The notes: generated by a model not told the origin, from the sequence alone. 64,000 nucleotides of DNA from an uncultured Eubacteriales bacterium (GCA_900316385.1 ONCP01000016.1:23052-87051), one strand, 5' to 3'. Shown: positions 42,056-51,190, numbered from the stretch's first letter. Numbers and translations are program-made.

Positions 42056-43213
42056 ATGACCTCATTACTGATACGACAACTGAAAAAACGCCGCGAGGGC
42101 GACTCCCTCAGAGAGGGGTGCGCCGTACTCAGCGGCATTTCGGGGATAATATGCAACCTGATACTCAGCGCGGCGAAGTTCACCGTCGGTCTGCTGTCGG
42201 GCTCGGTATCGATCACGACAGACGGCTTCAACAACTTTTCCGACGCGGCTGTGAACATCGTCACGATCGCGGGCGCCAAGCTGTCGCGCAAGCCCGTTGA
42301 CAGGGAGCACCCGTTCGGCCACGGCAGGATCGAGTACATCGCCGCACTGATCGTGGCGTTTTCGATCTTCACGGTCAGCTTTGAGCTGCTCAGGGAATCT
42401 GTCGGAAAGATCATCAGCCCCGAGGCGCTCAGCTTCAGCCCGTTTTATGTTGTGATCCTGTCGCTCGCGATATGCGTCAAGCTGTGGATGGCGCTTTTAA
42501 ACCACAGGCTCTACAAGCTCTCGGGCAGCGTAGGTCTCAAGGCGGTACGTCAGGACAGCGTCAACGACTGCGTGGCAACCTCGGCGACGATCGCCGCGCT
42601 TCTGAGCGCGAGGCTGTTCGGCATAATGTGGCTTGACGGCGTGATCGGCGCGCTGGTGGCGGTGTTCGTATTCTTCTCGGGGATCGGGATACTCAGGGAC
42701 ATTCTTGACCCTCTGCTCGGTCAGGCTCCGTCCAGAGAAACGACCTGCCGCATAGAGGAGCTGATCCTAAACAACGAAAACATCCTCGGCGTTCACGACA
42801 TCATCGTCCACAACTACGGCGTCAACAACGTGCTCGCCTCGGCTCACGCGGAGGTGCCCTCGACGCTCGACCTTGTGACCGTTCACACGCTTGTCGACGG
42901 TATCGAGCACAAAATTAAAAACGAGCTCAACATAAACATCACCATCCACATCGACCCCGTCGTCGTTCACGACGCCGAAACACTGAAATACAAAACGATT
43001 GCCTCAAAAATCATTTTCGGCTACAACCGCGAATACAGCTTCCACGACTTCCGCGTTTCCGATGAAAACGGCAAAAAGGTGATGAGCCTTGATATCGTGA
43101 TACCCTTTGAGGAAAAGGACACCGAAAGGGTGAGGTCGGAGCTGATTTCACTGCTCCAAAACGCCTGCCCCGAGGTCGAGTGCGACGTCACGGTGGAGCA
43201 TTCCTTTACCTAA
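42056..43213 (+). CDS. Cation diffusion facilitator family metal efflux protein
   Basis: 385 residues. Six hydrophobic spans; metal-site residues are seen in TTDGFNNFSDAAVN (helix 2, D..N/D pattern) and in RQDSVNDCVATS (helix 5, D...D), with the HPFGHGRIEY cytoplasmic motif. The C-terminal ~100 residues form the cytoplasmic dimerisation domain (VHDIIVHNYG, HAEVPSTLDL). Exports divalent cations such as Zn, Mn or Fe; the exact metal cannot be assigned. The ribosome site is weak (AAAGGCGA) and a repeat abuts the gene on both sides. Confidence 0.9.
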   Translation: MTSLLIRQLKKRREGDSLREGCAVLSGISGIICNLILSAAKFTVGLLSGSVSITTDGFNNFSDAAVNIVTIAGAKLSRKPVDREHPFGHGRIEYIAALIVAFSIFTVSFELLRESVGKIISPEALSFSPFYVVILSLAICVKLWMALLNHRLYKLSGSVGLKAVRQDSVNDCVATSATIAALLSARLFGIMWLDGVIGALVAVFVFFSGIGILRDILDPLLGQAPSRETTCRIEELILNNENILGVHDIIVHNYGVNNVLASAHAEVPSTLDLVTVHTLVDGIEHKIKNELNINITIHIDPVVVHDAETLKYKTIASKIIFGYNREYSFHDFRVSDENGKKVMSLDIVIPFEEKDTERVRSELISLLQNACPEVECDVTVEHSFT

Positions 43214-43221
43214 AGTTTTTT

Positions 43222-43457
43222 TATTATTTCCACGTCTGGTTTGGTGTGCCTCTGTCAGAAGTCCGTTGTCCCACTGACGTGGGTGCACTCACCGACTTTT
43301 AAGTTGAAAGTTGAAAGTGGAAAGTGGAAAGTTGTTAGTCATTCATACGAACGTATTGTTTCCTGCGAACGTTTCTCCCCGACCTTTATTTCTCCTTTCT
43401 TCTTTCTCCTTTCTAATTTCAAAAAAACTTTCCACTTTCAACTTTCCGCTTTCCACT
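43222..43457 (-). repeat. R2 copy, heptad arrays and R1 beta end
   Basis: R2 unit (CCACGTCTGGTTTGGTGTG, AGAAGTCCGTTGTCCCACTG), GAAAGTT/GAAAGTG heptads, then the R1 beta end CTGCGAACGTTTCTCCCCGACC with TTTCTCC and CTTTCAA heptads. The R1 core itself is missing here. Confidence 0.82.
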
Positions 43458-43460
43458 AAC

Positions 43461-43490
43461 AAAAAAGGACGTTCAGAAATGAACGTCCTT
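43461..43490 (-). terminator. Terminator overlapping the end of the Gx-transporter gene
   Basis: Minus strand AAGGACGTTC/GAACGTCCTT with loop ATTTCT and a T run. The TGA stop of the gene lies at the loop-stem border, so the last codons form the 5' arm. Confidence 0.88.
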
Positions 43491-43961
43491 GATTATTTTA
43501 AGTATCCTGTCGCAGGCAAAGCCTATCAAAAAGCCCGTCACCAGCCCCGCGAGCAAAAGCACGGGATAATAACAGATCACGGCGGGACTTTGGAGCACAA
43601 ACACCGCCGCGGCGAGCTGACCGACGTTGTGCAATACTCCGCCGACAACGCTCACGCCGATAACGGAGAGCTTCAGCCGCTTGCAAAGAGCCATTCCGAG
43701 CAGGCTGAGAAGTCCGCCCGCAACGCTGTACAAAAGCGACATTATGTTGCCGAAAAGCATACCGATGATCAGTATCCTGACCAGAGATATCCCTGCCGTC
43801 TCGGGCAGAGAAAGCCTGTACAGCGACACGACGACCACGATATTGGCAAGCCCGAGCTTGACCCCGGGAATGCCGAAATTAAAGGGCAGGATAGCCTCGA
43901 TATAGCCGAAAATGATCGCAAGCGCCGCGGTTATTCCGACTGTCGCAATTCTTCTGGCCAT
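43473..43961 (-). CDS. Gx transporter family / heptaprenyl diphosphate synthase component I-like membrane protein
   Basis: 162 residues, almost wholly hydrophobic with five or six spans. FGYIEAILPFNFGIPGVKLGLANI is the signature of the Gx-transporter family, a relative of ECF-transporter S components. It ends the operon apbE - NusG-II protein - Gx transporter. In other Firmicutes this trio is linked to flavinylated extracellular redox systems. Start has GAGG 7 bases upstream. Confidence 0.85.
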   Translation of the reverse strand: MARRIATVGITAALAIIFGYIEAILPFNFGIPGVKLGLANIVVVVSLYRLSLPETAGISLVRILIIGMLFGNIMSLLYSVAGGLLSLLGMALCKRLKLSVIGVSVVGGVLHNVGQLAAAVFVLQSPAVICYYPVLLLAGLVTGFLIGFACDRILKIIKDVHF

Positions 43962-43964
43962 ACC

Positions 43965-44327
43965 CTACCTCGCAGTACCGTCGGGCTCGGAGCCGTCCGT
44001 GATCTCCACCGCCAGCCTGTGCGGCAGACATATCAGGCTTTCGCCCGAACGGCTGATAACGCCCTGCTTAACGCAGTATTTGTCGGGACAATCGGCGTCG
44101 CTGACCGACACGCCGCCGTCCCTGATAACTATTGTATTTTTACCGCTGCCGAGGGTCACGGTGAGCTCTCGGTTTTCGCTGAGAGGATAAGTCCCGACAA
44201 GCCTGCCGTCGGAGCGGATCACGACCTCTTTTCCCTTCTCCCCCGTTCTGCCGAAAAGCAGAAAACCGACGAGCGACAGCGCGACGACCAAGGCTATCGC
44301 GACAAAATCGCGTTTGTTCATTCTCAT
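43965..44327 (-). CDS. Membrane-anchored NusG domain II protein
   Basis: 120 residues with one N-terminal span (DFVAIALVVALSLVGFLLF) and an external NusG_II domain of small beta strands. CPDKYCVKQGVI and LICLPHRLAVEI, with three Cys in all, are typical. Function in the family is not established; the gene usually travels with ApbE and a Gx transporter. GAGG lies 6 bases before the ATG, which is 3 bp after the apbE stop. Confidence 0.85.
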   Translation of the reverse strand: MRMNKRDFVAIALVVALSLVGFLLFGRTGEKGKEVVIRSDGRLVGTYPLSENRELTVTLGSGKNTIVIRDGGVSVSDADCPDKYCVKQGVISRSGESLICLPHRLAVEITDGSEPDGTAR

Positions 44328-44330
44328 AGC

Positions 44331-45326
44331 TTACCTCGCGACCGTCTCAAAATCAAGCCCGTCCGAAACGCTGTCGGCGATACCCTCGGAGACATAAAGC
44401 TTTTTGTCCGTCGTGTAAAGCAGAAAGTCAAAATCAAGCGAGGAGCTTTTCCAAAACTCCTCCGCCTTCTCCCTGCCCATTACAAAGAGCGCTGTGGAGA
44501 GAGCGTCGGCGAGCGCGCCGCTGTCCGCGACTATCGTCACGGAGCTGAGGTCGTTTTCGACGGGACGACCGCTTTCGGGGTCGATGATGTGGCAGTAGGT
44601 TTTATCGTTTTCGGTAAAATACCGCTCGTATCCGCCCGAGGTTACGACCGCCTTCTCTCCCACGGTAAGCGTACAGAGCGAGCCGTCGCCGTCGGGGTCT
44701 TTGACGGCGACCTTCCAGTCGGAGCCGTCGGGCTTTTTGCCGAAGGTCTGGATATTTCCGCCGAGGTCAACGATCGCGCCGCGTATGCCCTCTGTGGAGA
44801 GCATTTCCGTGAGCGCGTCCGAGGTATAACCCTTCGCTATGCCGCCCAGGTCGATCTCAACGCCCTTCCGAGTGATTTTCGCCTCGTTATCGGTCACGCT
44901 GACTGCGTCGTGATCGACGAGCGCGAGCGCGGAGGCGATCTCGGAGGACGAGGGAACGCGGTAATCGCCGCTCGTAAAGCCCCAAAGCCTGACCAAAGGA
45001 CGGACAGTCGGGTCGAACGCACCGTCTGTTTCACCTGAATATTCCAACGCGAGCTTCAACAGCCTGCGCGTGTCCTCGGAGAGGGACGCGGCTCTGCTTT
45101 TATTGAGCCTGCCGATCTCGCTGTCCTCGTTCTCGGCGTTGAACAGCGCGTCGAGCCGCTCGACCTCGGACTGAGCGTCCGCGGCGACGACGTCGGCGGT
45201 GGGGCCGTAGATCGTAACGGTCATATGGGTGTCCATCGCGAAGAACTCCCTCTTTTCCTTTTGCTTGACGCACGAGGAAAAAAGCAGGGCGGACAGAATG
45301 AGAATGATTGGTAATAGTTTTTTCAT
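44331..45326 (-). CDS. apbE: FAD:protein FMN transferase lipoprotein
   Basis: 331 residues with lipoprotein signal (LLFSSC, Cys19). ApbE motifs: MDTHMTVTIYG, IDLGGIAKGYTSDAL, VDLGGNIQTFG, VTSGGYERYF, HIIDPESGRPV and DALSTALFVMG. Attaches FMN to threonine of exported redox proteins using FAD, on the cell surface. No target with the S(T)GAT motif is encoded in this window. The ATG is preceded only by repeat-derived DNA (ACTAGTGATTA) with no ribosome site visible. Confidence 0.93.
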   Translation of the reverse strand: MKKLLPIILILSALLFSSCVKQKEKREFFAMDTHMTVTIYGPTADVVAADAQSEVERLDALFNAENEDSEIGRLNKSRAASLSEDTRRLLKLALEYSGETDGAFDPTVRPLVRLWGFTSGDYRVPSSSEIASALALVDHDAVSVTDNEAKITRKGVEIDLGGIAKGYTSDALTEMLSTEGIRGAIVDLGGNIQTFGKKPDGSDWKVAVKDPDGDGSLCTLTVGEKAVVTSGGYERYFTENDKTYCHIIDPESGRPVENDLSSVTIVADSGALADALSTALFVMGREKAEEFWKSSSLDFDFLLYTTDKKLYVSEGIADSVSDGLDFETVAR

Positions 45327-45358
45327 TAATCACTAGTTAAGTTGAAAGTTGAAAGCAG

Positions 45359-45460
45359 CCTTCCCCTTGAGGGGAAGGTGCCGAGCATAGCGAGGCGGAT
45401 GAGGTGGAAACGCTTCCGATATTTCAAGCCTTCCTCCGCCTTCGGCGGACACCTCATCCA
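45359..45460 (+). repeat. Structured dispersed repeat R3, first copy
   Basis: CCTTCCCC-TTGA-GGGGAAGG hairpin, then GGATGAGGTG/CACCTCATCC enclosing CCGCC-TTC-GGCGG. The second copy at 49180-49322 shares the order and most of the sequence. Confidence 0.85.
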
Positions 45461-45470
45461 CTTTACATTT

Positions 45471-46952
45471 TTATTTTCTGTAAAGTCTCTGCGTCTCGTA
45501 GGTTGGCTCCGTGGTGAGTCTTATGCCGAGCTTCTTGAGGATCCTTGTGTCGGTCTCGGAGAGGATAACGGTCGCGTGCGCGTCGGTATCGCGAAGCTCG
45601 GGGAGCTTCTCCATAGCGAGTCTCGCGGTTGGATTTGTGACCGCGGACATCGAGAGCGCGATAAGTATCTCGTCGGTGTGAAGTCTGGGATTGACGGAGC
45701 CGAAATTGGACACCTTGAGCTTTTGGATCGGCTCGATAACCGCCGCGTCGAGGATATCCACCTCGTCGGGGATATTCGCCAGCGATTTAAGCGCGTTGAG
45801 CAGCATAGCGGAGCACGCGCCGAGCAGCTTGGTGGTTTTGCCCGTGATGATCTTTCCGTCGGAAAGCTCGATCGCCGCCGCGGGAGCGCCTGTTTCCTCC
45901 GCCTTTTTGAGAGCTGGAGCGACAACGGGACGGTCGTCGGTGGTGAGCTTGTTCTGCTTCATCAGAAGCCCGATCTTGAAAGCCTCGTCGGGCGAGCCGA
46001 CGCCCTTGGTTTGGTTGGAGAGCGCGGCGTAGTAGCGCCTGATTATCTCCTGATTGGCGGCCTTGCTGACGGCCTCGTCGTCGATAATGCAGTTACCTGC
46101 CATATTAACGCCCATATCCGTAGGAGATTTGTAGGGCGATTTGCCGAGGATGAGCTCGAACATTGTATTGAGAACAGGGAAAATCTCGATATCCCTGTTG
46201 TAATTAACTGTGGTTTTGCCGTAAGCCTCAAGGTGGAACGGGTCGATCATATTAACGTCGTTGAGGTCGGCGGTCGCCGCCTCGTAGGCGACGTTGACGG
46301 GGTGCTTGAGCGGAAGGTTCCAGATCGGGAAGGTCTCGAACTTGGCGTAGCCCGCCTTGACGCCTCTCTTGTGCTCGTGATAGAGCTGGGACAGGCACAC
46401 GGCCATCTTTCCCGAGCCGGGACCCGGGGCGGTGATAACGACGAGCCTGCGCGAGGTCTCGACATAGTCGTTCTTGCCGTAGCCGTTGTCGCTGACGATA
46501 AGGTCAACGTCGGTGGGATAGTTCGGGATCGTGAAGTGATGATAAACGTTGAGCCCGTTCTCCGTGAGGCGCTTCTCAAACTTGACCGCCGTGGGCTGGT
46601 CGGCAAAGCGCGTGAGCACGACCGAGGGGACGAGCAATCCTCTGCTCCTGAAAACATCGATCAGACGGAGCACGTCGAGGTCATAGGTTATTCCGAGGTC
46701 GCCGCGAACCTTGTTTTTCTCGATATCGTCGGCGTTGATAACGATGACGATCTCCGCCTCGTCCTTGAGCTGCATAAGCATTTGAAGCTTTGAGTCGGGC
46801 TTGAACCCGGGGAGCACGCGCGAGGCGTGGTAGTCGTCAAAGAGCTTTCCGCCGAACTCAAGATAGAGCTTGTCGCCGAACTTGGCGATCCTGTCGCGGA
46901 TATGCTGAGACTGGGTTTCAAGATACTTGTCATTATCAAATCCTATTTTCAT
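45471..46952 (-). CDS. UPF0371 / DUF1846 family protein
   Basis: 493 residues from the ATG at 46952, backed by AGGAGGT. The segments KIGFDNDKYLETQSQHIRDRI, GGKLFDDYHASRVLPGF, PGPGSGKMAVCLSQLYHE and ADLNDVNMIDPFHLEAYG are those of the conserved UPF0371 family found in Firmicutes. PGPGSGKMA resembles a nucleotide-binding loop, but the function is unknown. Monocistronic, with repeats on both sides. Confidence 0.85.
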   Translation of the reverse strand: MKIGFDNDKYLETQSQHIRDRIAKFGDKLYLEFGGKLFDDYHASRVLPGFKPDSKLQMLMQLKDEAEIVIVINADDIEKNKVRGDLGITYDLDVLRLIDVFRSRGLLVPSVVLTRFADQPTAVKFEKRLTENGLNVYHHFTIPNYPTDVDLIVSDNGYGKNDYVETSRRLVVITAPGPGSGKMAVCLSQLYHEHKRGVKAGYAKFETFPIWNLPLKHPVNVAYEAATADLNDVNMIDPFHLEAYGKTTVNYNRDIEIFPVLNTMFELILGKSPYKSPTDMGVNMAGNCIIDDEAVSKAANQEIIRRYYAALSNQTKGVGSPDEAFKIGLLMKQNKLTTDDRPVVAPALKKAEETGAPAAAIELSDGKIITGKTTKLLGACSAMLLNALKSLANIPDEVDILDAAVIEPIQKLKVSNFGSVNPRLHTDEILIALSMSAVTNPTARLAMEKLPELRDTDAHATVILSETDTRILKKLGIRLTTEPTYETQRLYRK

Positions 46953-47033
46953 AATCAGACCTCCTGAATTACTCAAAAACACCGTTAATTATACCACACA
47001 TTTTTTTAAGAATAAAGCGTTGAAGGAATTAAG

Positions 47034-47063
47034 ATAAAAAAGAGCTGCCTCGGGCAGCTCTTT
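47034..47063 (-). terminator. Terminator downstream of the pyrophosphatase gene
   Basis: AAGAGCTGCC-TCG-GGCAGCTCTT with a T run on the minus strand (TTTTTTATC). Confidence 0.8.
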
Positions 47064-47079
47064 TAAGTTGAAAGTTGTT

Positions 47080-47316
47080 TTACATTAAACATTAAACATT
47101 AAAAATTAAACATTAAACATTTAGGTCGGGGAGAAACGTTCGCGGGAACCAATACGTTCGTATCCCGAATGTATTAATATTGTGCTAAACCTATTAAATC
47201 AAACAGTATTATATCTTTTATAAATAGTTCGGGAACCGATTTTTGAGTTAATCCGATTTATGAACTCGACAATCATGTTTAATGTTTAATGTTTCATATT
47301 TCATATTTAATGTTAA
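47080..47316 (-). repeat. Dispersed mosaic repeat R1, beta-tail copy, inverted
   Basis: CATTAAA heptads, TTTAGGTCGGGGAGAAACG, TTCGCGGGAACC, then a core with AAATAGTTCGGGAACCGATTT and TCCGATTTATGAACTCGAC, and TTTAATG/TTTCATA heptads. Fills the gap between the pyrophosphatase gene and its terminator. Confidence 0.85.
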
Positions 47317-47318
47317 AA

Positions 47319-48959
47319 TCACATTTCCTCTATCGCCTTGATCAGAGGAGCGAGGACCTGCTTTTTGCGGCTGACCACTCCGTCGAGGAGAGCGCTTGAC
47401 TCGTCGGCTTCAACCGAGAACGCGGCGTTGACAACGCCTCGCGCGCCCTGACCGACAAACAAAAGCTCGGTACTCTCGTCGATGATGTTGGTGAGCATCA
47501 TAAAGAGCATATCGTTGCCCGAGGTCGGAAGCAAGGACTCCATATACGGGAGAAGCTTTCCCTTGACCTTTTTCAGCTCGCTGCGGCTGACGCCCGTGAC
47601 CTGCGAAACGGTGATCCTGAGCTGTTCCGCCTTGAACTGCTTGCAGTCGATATGGAATATCTCGTCCGCGCTTTTCTCCTGAAGTCTGGAGCCCGCGTTG
47701 AACATCGCCGAAGCGTGCTCCTTGATGTCGATCTCCGCAATATTCGCGAGGAAACGCGCGGCACTCTCGTCATAGGGCGTGCAGGTGGGAGAACGGAACA
47801 TCAGCGTATCAGAGAGGATCGCGGAGCAGAGCAGACCTGCGATCTTGGGCGAGATCGAAACATTCTGCTCGCGGTACATCATCGAAATGATCGTCGCGGT
47901 ACAGCCGAGCGGCTGGTTGCGGAAGTAGATCGGGTTCATCGTCTCGACCGAATCTATGCGGTGGTGGTCGATGATCTCGATGACGTCGGCGGAGCGGATA
48001 CCGTCCACCGCCTGTCCCCTCTCGTTGTGATCCACGAGAATGACCTTCTGGCGCTCAACGTCGAGCAGATTGCGCTGGGAGATCATTCCCACATAGCGGT
48101 TCTGGCTGTCGAGCACGGGGAAATAGCGGATACGCTTTTTGGCGACGGTCGCCTTTACGTCGGAAACAAGGTCGTCAAGGTTGAAGGTGACAAAGCCTTC
48201 CTTCCTCATAATGTGACCGACAGGCACCGCCTGATTGATGAGCTTGGCGCAGGTGTAGGTATCGAGCGGCGAGGCGATCACGACGCAGCCTGCCTCCTCG
48301 GCGATTTTCACGATGGTTTTGGAGACCTTGGAGCCGAGCCCGATCACGATACAGCCTGCCTTCATCTCGATGGCGCAGAGCTGGGATTCGTAGCGGTTGC
48401 CGAGAAGCACCATATCGTGCTCGGAGATATAGTCCTCCATAACGTCGGGGTTCGCGGCGGCAACGACCACCTTGCCCTTTGTGAAATGCTCCTCGGGATC
48501 GCCGACAACGACCTCGCCGCGGAGGGTGTCGGCAATATTCTTGTACTGGGTCTTTGCCTTTGAGAGAGCGCTGGCGTCCTGATCCTCCATATAAAAGCGC
48601 GCCTGATCGCCGAGGGTGAGAATACCCTTGATCTTGCCTTTTTTCGTGAGGATCGGAACGGTCTGAATGCTTTCGTCGCGCATATGCTCCCACGCGAGCT
48701 TGAGCGAAATGTGCGGAGTTATGCCGTCGATTTTCCGGTACTGAACGTCGGATACGCGCGGCTCCAGCGACTCGATGAGCCTCGGCGGCTCAACGCGGAA
48801 TTTCTCGAGCACAAACTTGGTTTCGTTGTTGATCTCTCCCGCGCGGCAGGGCAAAAAGCTTTCGCCCGTGAGCTTGGTTTTGAGGTCAGCGTAACAGATA
48901 GCTGAACAGATCGAATCTGTGTCGGGATTCTTGTGACCGATAACTATGGTTGACTTCAT
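47319..48959 (-). CDS. ppaC: Manganese-dependent inorganic pyrophosphatase with CBS and DRTGG domains
   Basis: 546 residues, the long regulated form of family II pyrophosphatase. The DHH domain begins VIGHKNPDTDSICSAI. A CBS-DRTGG-CBS insert spans ~70-300 (ILTLGDQARFY, MVLLGNRYESQLCA, RYFPVLDSQNRYVG), and catalysis resumes with VDHNERGQAV, EIIDHHRID and the DHHA2 domain to the end. Hydrolyses pyrophosphate, with adenine nucleotides acting on the CBS domains. Start has AAAAGGGGGAG upstream. Confidence 0.95.
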   Translation of the reverse strand: MKSTIVIGHKNPDTDSICSAICYADLKTKLTGESFLPCRAGEINNETKFVLEKFRVEPPRLIESLEPRVSDVQYRKIDGITPHISLKLAWEHMRDESIQTVPILTKKGKIKGILTLGDQARFYMEDQDASALSKAKTQYKNIADTLRGEVVVGDPEEHFTKGKVVVAAANPDVMEDYISEHDMVLLGNRYESQLCAIEMKAGCIVIGLGSKVSKTIVKIAEEAGCVVIASPLDTYTCAKLINQAVPVGHIMRKEGFVTFNLDDLVSDVKATVAKKRIRYFPVLDSQNRYVGMISQRNLLDVERQKVILVDHNERGQAVDGIRSADVIEIIDHHRIDSVETMNPIYFRNQPLGCTATIISMMYREQNVSISPKIAGLLCSAILSDTLMFRSPTCTPYDESAARFLANIAEIDIKEHASAMFNAGSRLQEKSADEIFHIDCKQFKAEQLRITVSQVTGVSRSELKKVKGKLLPYMESLLPTSGNDMLFMMLTNIIDESTELLFVGQGARGVVNAAFSVEADESSALLDGVVSRKKQVLAPLIKAIEEM

Positions 48960-49011
48960 TAGGCTCTCCCCCTTTTAGATAATGATAACCGATACGCGCT
49001 GATATTGCAAG

Positions 49012-49179
49012 TTTTTTATTATTTCCGCGTCTTGTTTGGTGCGGCTCGGTCAGAAGTCCGTTATCCCACTTGTGTGGGTTCACTCACAAGCTTGCTGCGG
49101 GAGGACAGGTTCTGCTCCTTTTTTCTTCGCAAAGCGGACAAATAAAAAGGAGAAATGAGAAAGGAGAAAGGAGAAATAT
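49012..49179 (-). repeat. R2 copy followed by GAGAAAG heptads
   Basis: R2 unit (TTCCGCGTCTTGTTTGGTG, AGAAGTCCGTTATCCCACTT, CACTCACAAGCTTGCTGCGGG) and GAGAAAT/GAGAAAG heptads. Its ribosome-site end points to the pyrophosphatase gene but is about 50 bp away; that gene has its own AAAAGGGGGAG. Confidence 0.82.
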
Positions 49180-49322
49180 AAAGCCTTCTCCTCGAGGAGA
49201 AGGTGCCGAGCAACGCGAGGCGGATGAGGTGGAAAAGCTTCCGAAATATCAAGTCTTCCTCCGCCTTCGGCGGACACCTCATCCGTCACGCTTCGCGTGA
49301 CACCTTCCCCTCAAGGGGAAGG
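49180..49322 (+). repeat. Structured dispersed repeat R3, second copy
   Basis: CCTTCTCCTCGAGGAGAAGG hairpin, GGATGAGGTG/CACCTCATCC closing stem with CCGCC-TTC-GGCGG inside, then TCACGC-TTC-GCGTGA and CCTTCCCC-TCAA-GGGGAAGG. Longer than the first copy by the last two hairpins. Confidence 0.85.
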
Positions 49323-49367
49323 CAACTAAAAACTAACAACTAATTACTGACTACTAAAAACTAAAAA

Positions 49368-50747
49368 TCACTCTACCTTGGGAAGCTTGGCGACGCTGGC
49401 GGCGATATCCTCGTCTGTGGGGATAGTATCGCTCATTACACCGTCGTTGAACTTCTCGTAGGCGACCATATCGAAGTAGCCCGTGCCCGTAAGTCCGAAG
49501 AGGATCGTCTTTTCCTCGCCCGTCTCCTTGCACTTGAGAGCCTCGTCGATAGCGACGCGGATAGCGTGGGAGCTTTCGGGAGCGGGAAGGATACCCTCAA
49601 CTCTGGCGAACTGCTCGGCAGCCTCGAAAACAGAGGTCTGCTCAACGGAGACAGCCTCCATATAGCCGTCGTGATAGAGCTGGGAAAGGGTCGTGCTCAT
49701 ACCGTGGAAGCGCAGACCGCCCGCGTGGTTCGCGGAGGGGATAAAGTCTGAGCCGAGCGTGTACATCTTTGCGAGCGGACAGATCATACCCGTGTCGCAG
49801 AAGTCATAAGCGAAGGTGCCGCGCGTAAAGCTCGGGCAGGAAGCAGGCTCGACCGCGATAATGCGGTAATCGTTTTCGCCTCTCAGCTTTTCGCCCATAA
49901 AGGGAGCGATAAGTCCGCCGAGGTTTGAACCGCCGCCCGCGCAGCCGATGATGATATCGGGCTTGACGCCGTACTTGTCAAGACCTGCCTTTGCCTCAAG
50001 ACCGATCACGGACTGGTGGAGCAGAACCTGATTGAGCACGGAGCCGAGCACATAGCGATAGCCCTCGTTTGTGGTGGCGACCTCAACGGCCTCGGAGATA
50101 GCACAGCCGAGACTGCCCGTTGTACCCGGGTGAGCGGCAAGGATCTTTCTGCCGACCTCGGTCGTCTCGGAGGGCGAGGGTGTAACGCTCGCGCCGTAGG
50201 TTCTCATAACCTCGCGGCGGAAGGGCTTCTGCTCGTAGCTGACCTTGACCATATATACCTTGCAGTCAAGTCCGAGATACGCGCACGCCATCGAGAGAGC
50301 CGTGCCCCACTGACCCGCGCCCGTCTCTGTGGTCACGCCCTTGAGGCCCTGCTTCTTGGCGTAGTACGCCTGAGCGATCGCGGAGTTGAGCTTGTGAGAG
50401 CCCGAGGTGTTGTTGCCCTCGAACTTGTAGTAGATCTTGGCAGGAGTGCCGAGCGCCTTTTCAAGACAGTAAGCGCGCACGAGCGGAGCGGGACGATACA
50501 TCTTGTAGAAATCGCGGATCTCCTGAGGGATGTCTACGAAGGGGGTAGTGTCGTCAAGCTCCTGAGCAACAAGCTCCTCGCAGAATACGGGAGTGAGCTC
50601 CTCGGCTGTCATAGGCTTGAGAGTACCGGGATTGAGAAGCGGAGCGGGCTTGTTCTTCATATCCGCTCTCAGGTTATACCACTGCTTCGGGATCTCGTTT
50701 TCGGTCAGATATATTTTGTAAGGGATTTTGTTTTCTGTGTTTGACAT
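49368..50747 (-). CDS. trpB: Tryptophan synthase beta chain, TrpB2 type
   Basis: 459 residues from the ATG with AAAGGAG upstream; the longer open frame is T-box leader. Length and the segments RPAPLVRAYCLEKALGTPAKIYYKFEGNN read in parts, SGSHKLNSA with the PLP lysine, TETGAGQWG, GCAGGGSNLGG and PAPESSHAI match the TrpB2 subfamily rather than the ~395-residue TrpB1. Joins indole and serine to tryptophan. It stands alone with no trpA nearby, and is controlled by a Trp T-box, so it probably salvages indole (inference). Confidence 0.93.
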   Translation of the reverse strand: MSNTENKIPYKIYLTENEIPKQWYNLRADMKNKPAPLLNPGTLKPMTAEELTPVFCEELVAQELDDTTPFVDIPQEIRDFYKMYRPAPLVRAYCLEKALGTPAKIYYKFEGNNTSGSHKLNSAIAQAYYAKKQGLKGVTTETGAGQWGTALSMACAYLGLDCKVYMVKVSYEQKPFRREVMRTYGASVTPSPSETTEVGRKILAAHPGTTGSLGCAISEAVEVATTNEGYRYVLGSVLNQVLLHQSVIGLEAKAGLDKYGVKPDIIIGCAGGGSNLGGLIAPFMGEKLRGENDYRIIAVEPASCPSFTRGTFAYDFCDTGMICPLAKMYTLGSDFIPSANHAGGLRFHGMSTTLSQLYHDGYMEAVSVEQTSVFEAAEQFARVEGILPAPESSHAIRVAIDEALKCKETGEEKTILFGLTGTGYFDMVAYEKFNDGVMSDTIPTDEDIAASVAKLPKVE

Positions 50748-50910
50748 AATAATAACTCCTTTAAATTTTTTTATTTTTATTTTTTGAAGGTTTGTTGAGC
50801 GATTTTTGAATTTCGCCATCGTTTTGTTAAAATGATCATAAAATACCCCTTGGTTAAGTTGAAAGTTGAAAGTTGAAAGTGGAAAGTTTATTTGTCCGCT
50901 GCGCGGACAA

Positions 50911-51190
50911 ATAAAAAAACCTGTCCCGACTGTTGCCGGGACAGGATAATCCTGCGGTGCCACCCTGCTTGACGTAAAAAACGTCCTCTCAGCGCGTACT
51001 AACATACGCTGACCCTTGTCACGGAAGGTCAAACCGTCTTGCATACTCTGCGGAGCAAATATCTCGTCCGTCATTTCTGCTCGCCCTCAGGAGTCCATTC
51101 GATCTCACGTTCTCTGCCGCGTTTCCACCATCGGCGGCTCTCTTTAAGAGAAGATGCGAAATTTACTCACTCTCCCTCATCGGTTTAATG
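50911..51190 (-). promoter_or_regulatory. T-box riboswitch, tryptophan specifier
   Basis: The minus strand carries the T-box sequence AGGGTGGCACCGCAGG (50952-50967), which pairs with the tRNA acceptor end. It is followed by the terminator CCTGTCCCG/CGGGACAGG with seven Ts (50911-50945). Within stem I, GAATGGAC places TGG (51095-51097) at the specifier position, about 90 nt into the transcript, giving tRNA-Trp. A promoter TTGACA-N17-TAAAAT lies at 51193-51221. Uncharged tRNA-Trp would favour read-through into trpB. 160 nt of heptads and a TTTGTCCGC-TGC-GCGGACAAA hairpin separate it from trpB. Confidence 0.88.

Noticed and set aside
43311..45038. 575-codon plus-strand ORF
   Set aside because: Antisense to apbE and the NusG-II gene, which have full family motifs. 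High GC at third positions leaves the opposite strand open, and its start is in repeat DNA.
45342..46793. 483-codon plus-strand ORF
   Set aside because: Shadow of the UPF0371 gene in antisense; composition rich in Arg/Leu/Gly without motifs, start inside repeat R3.
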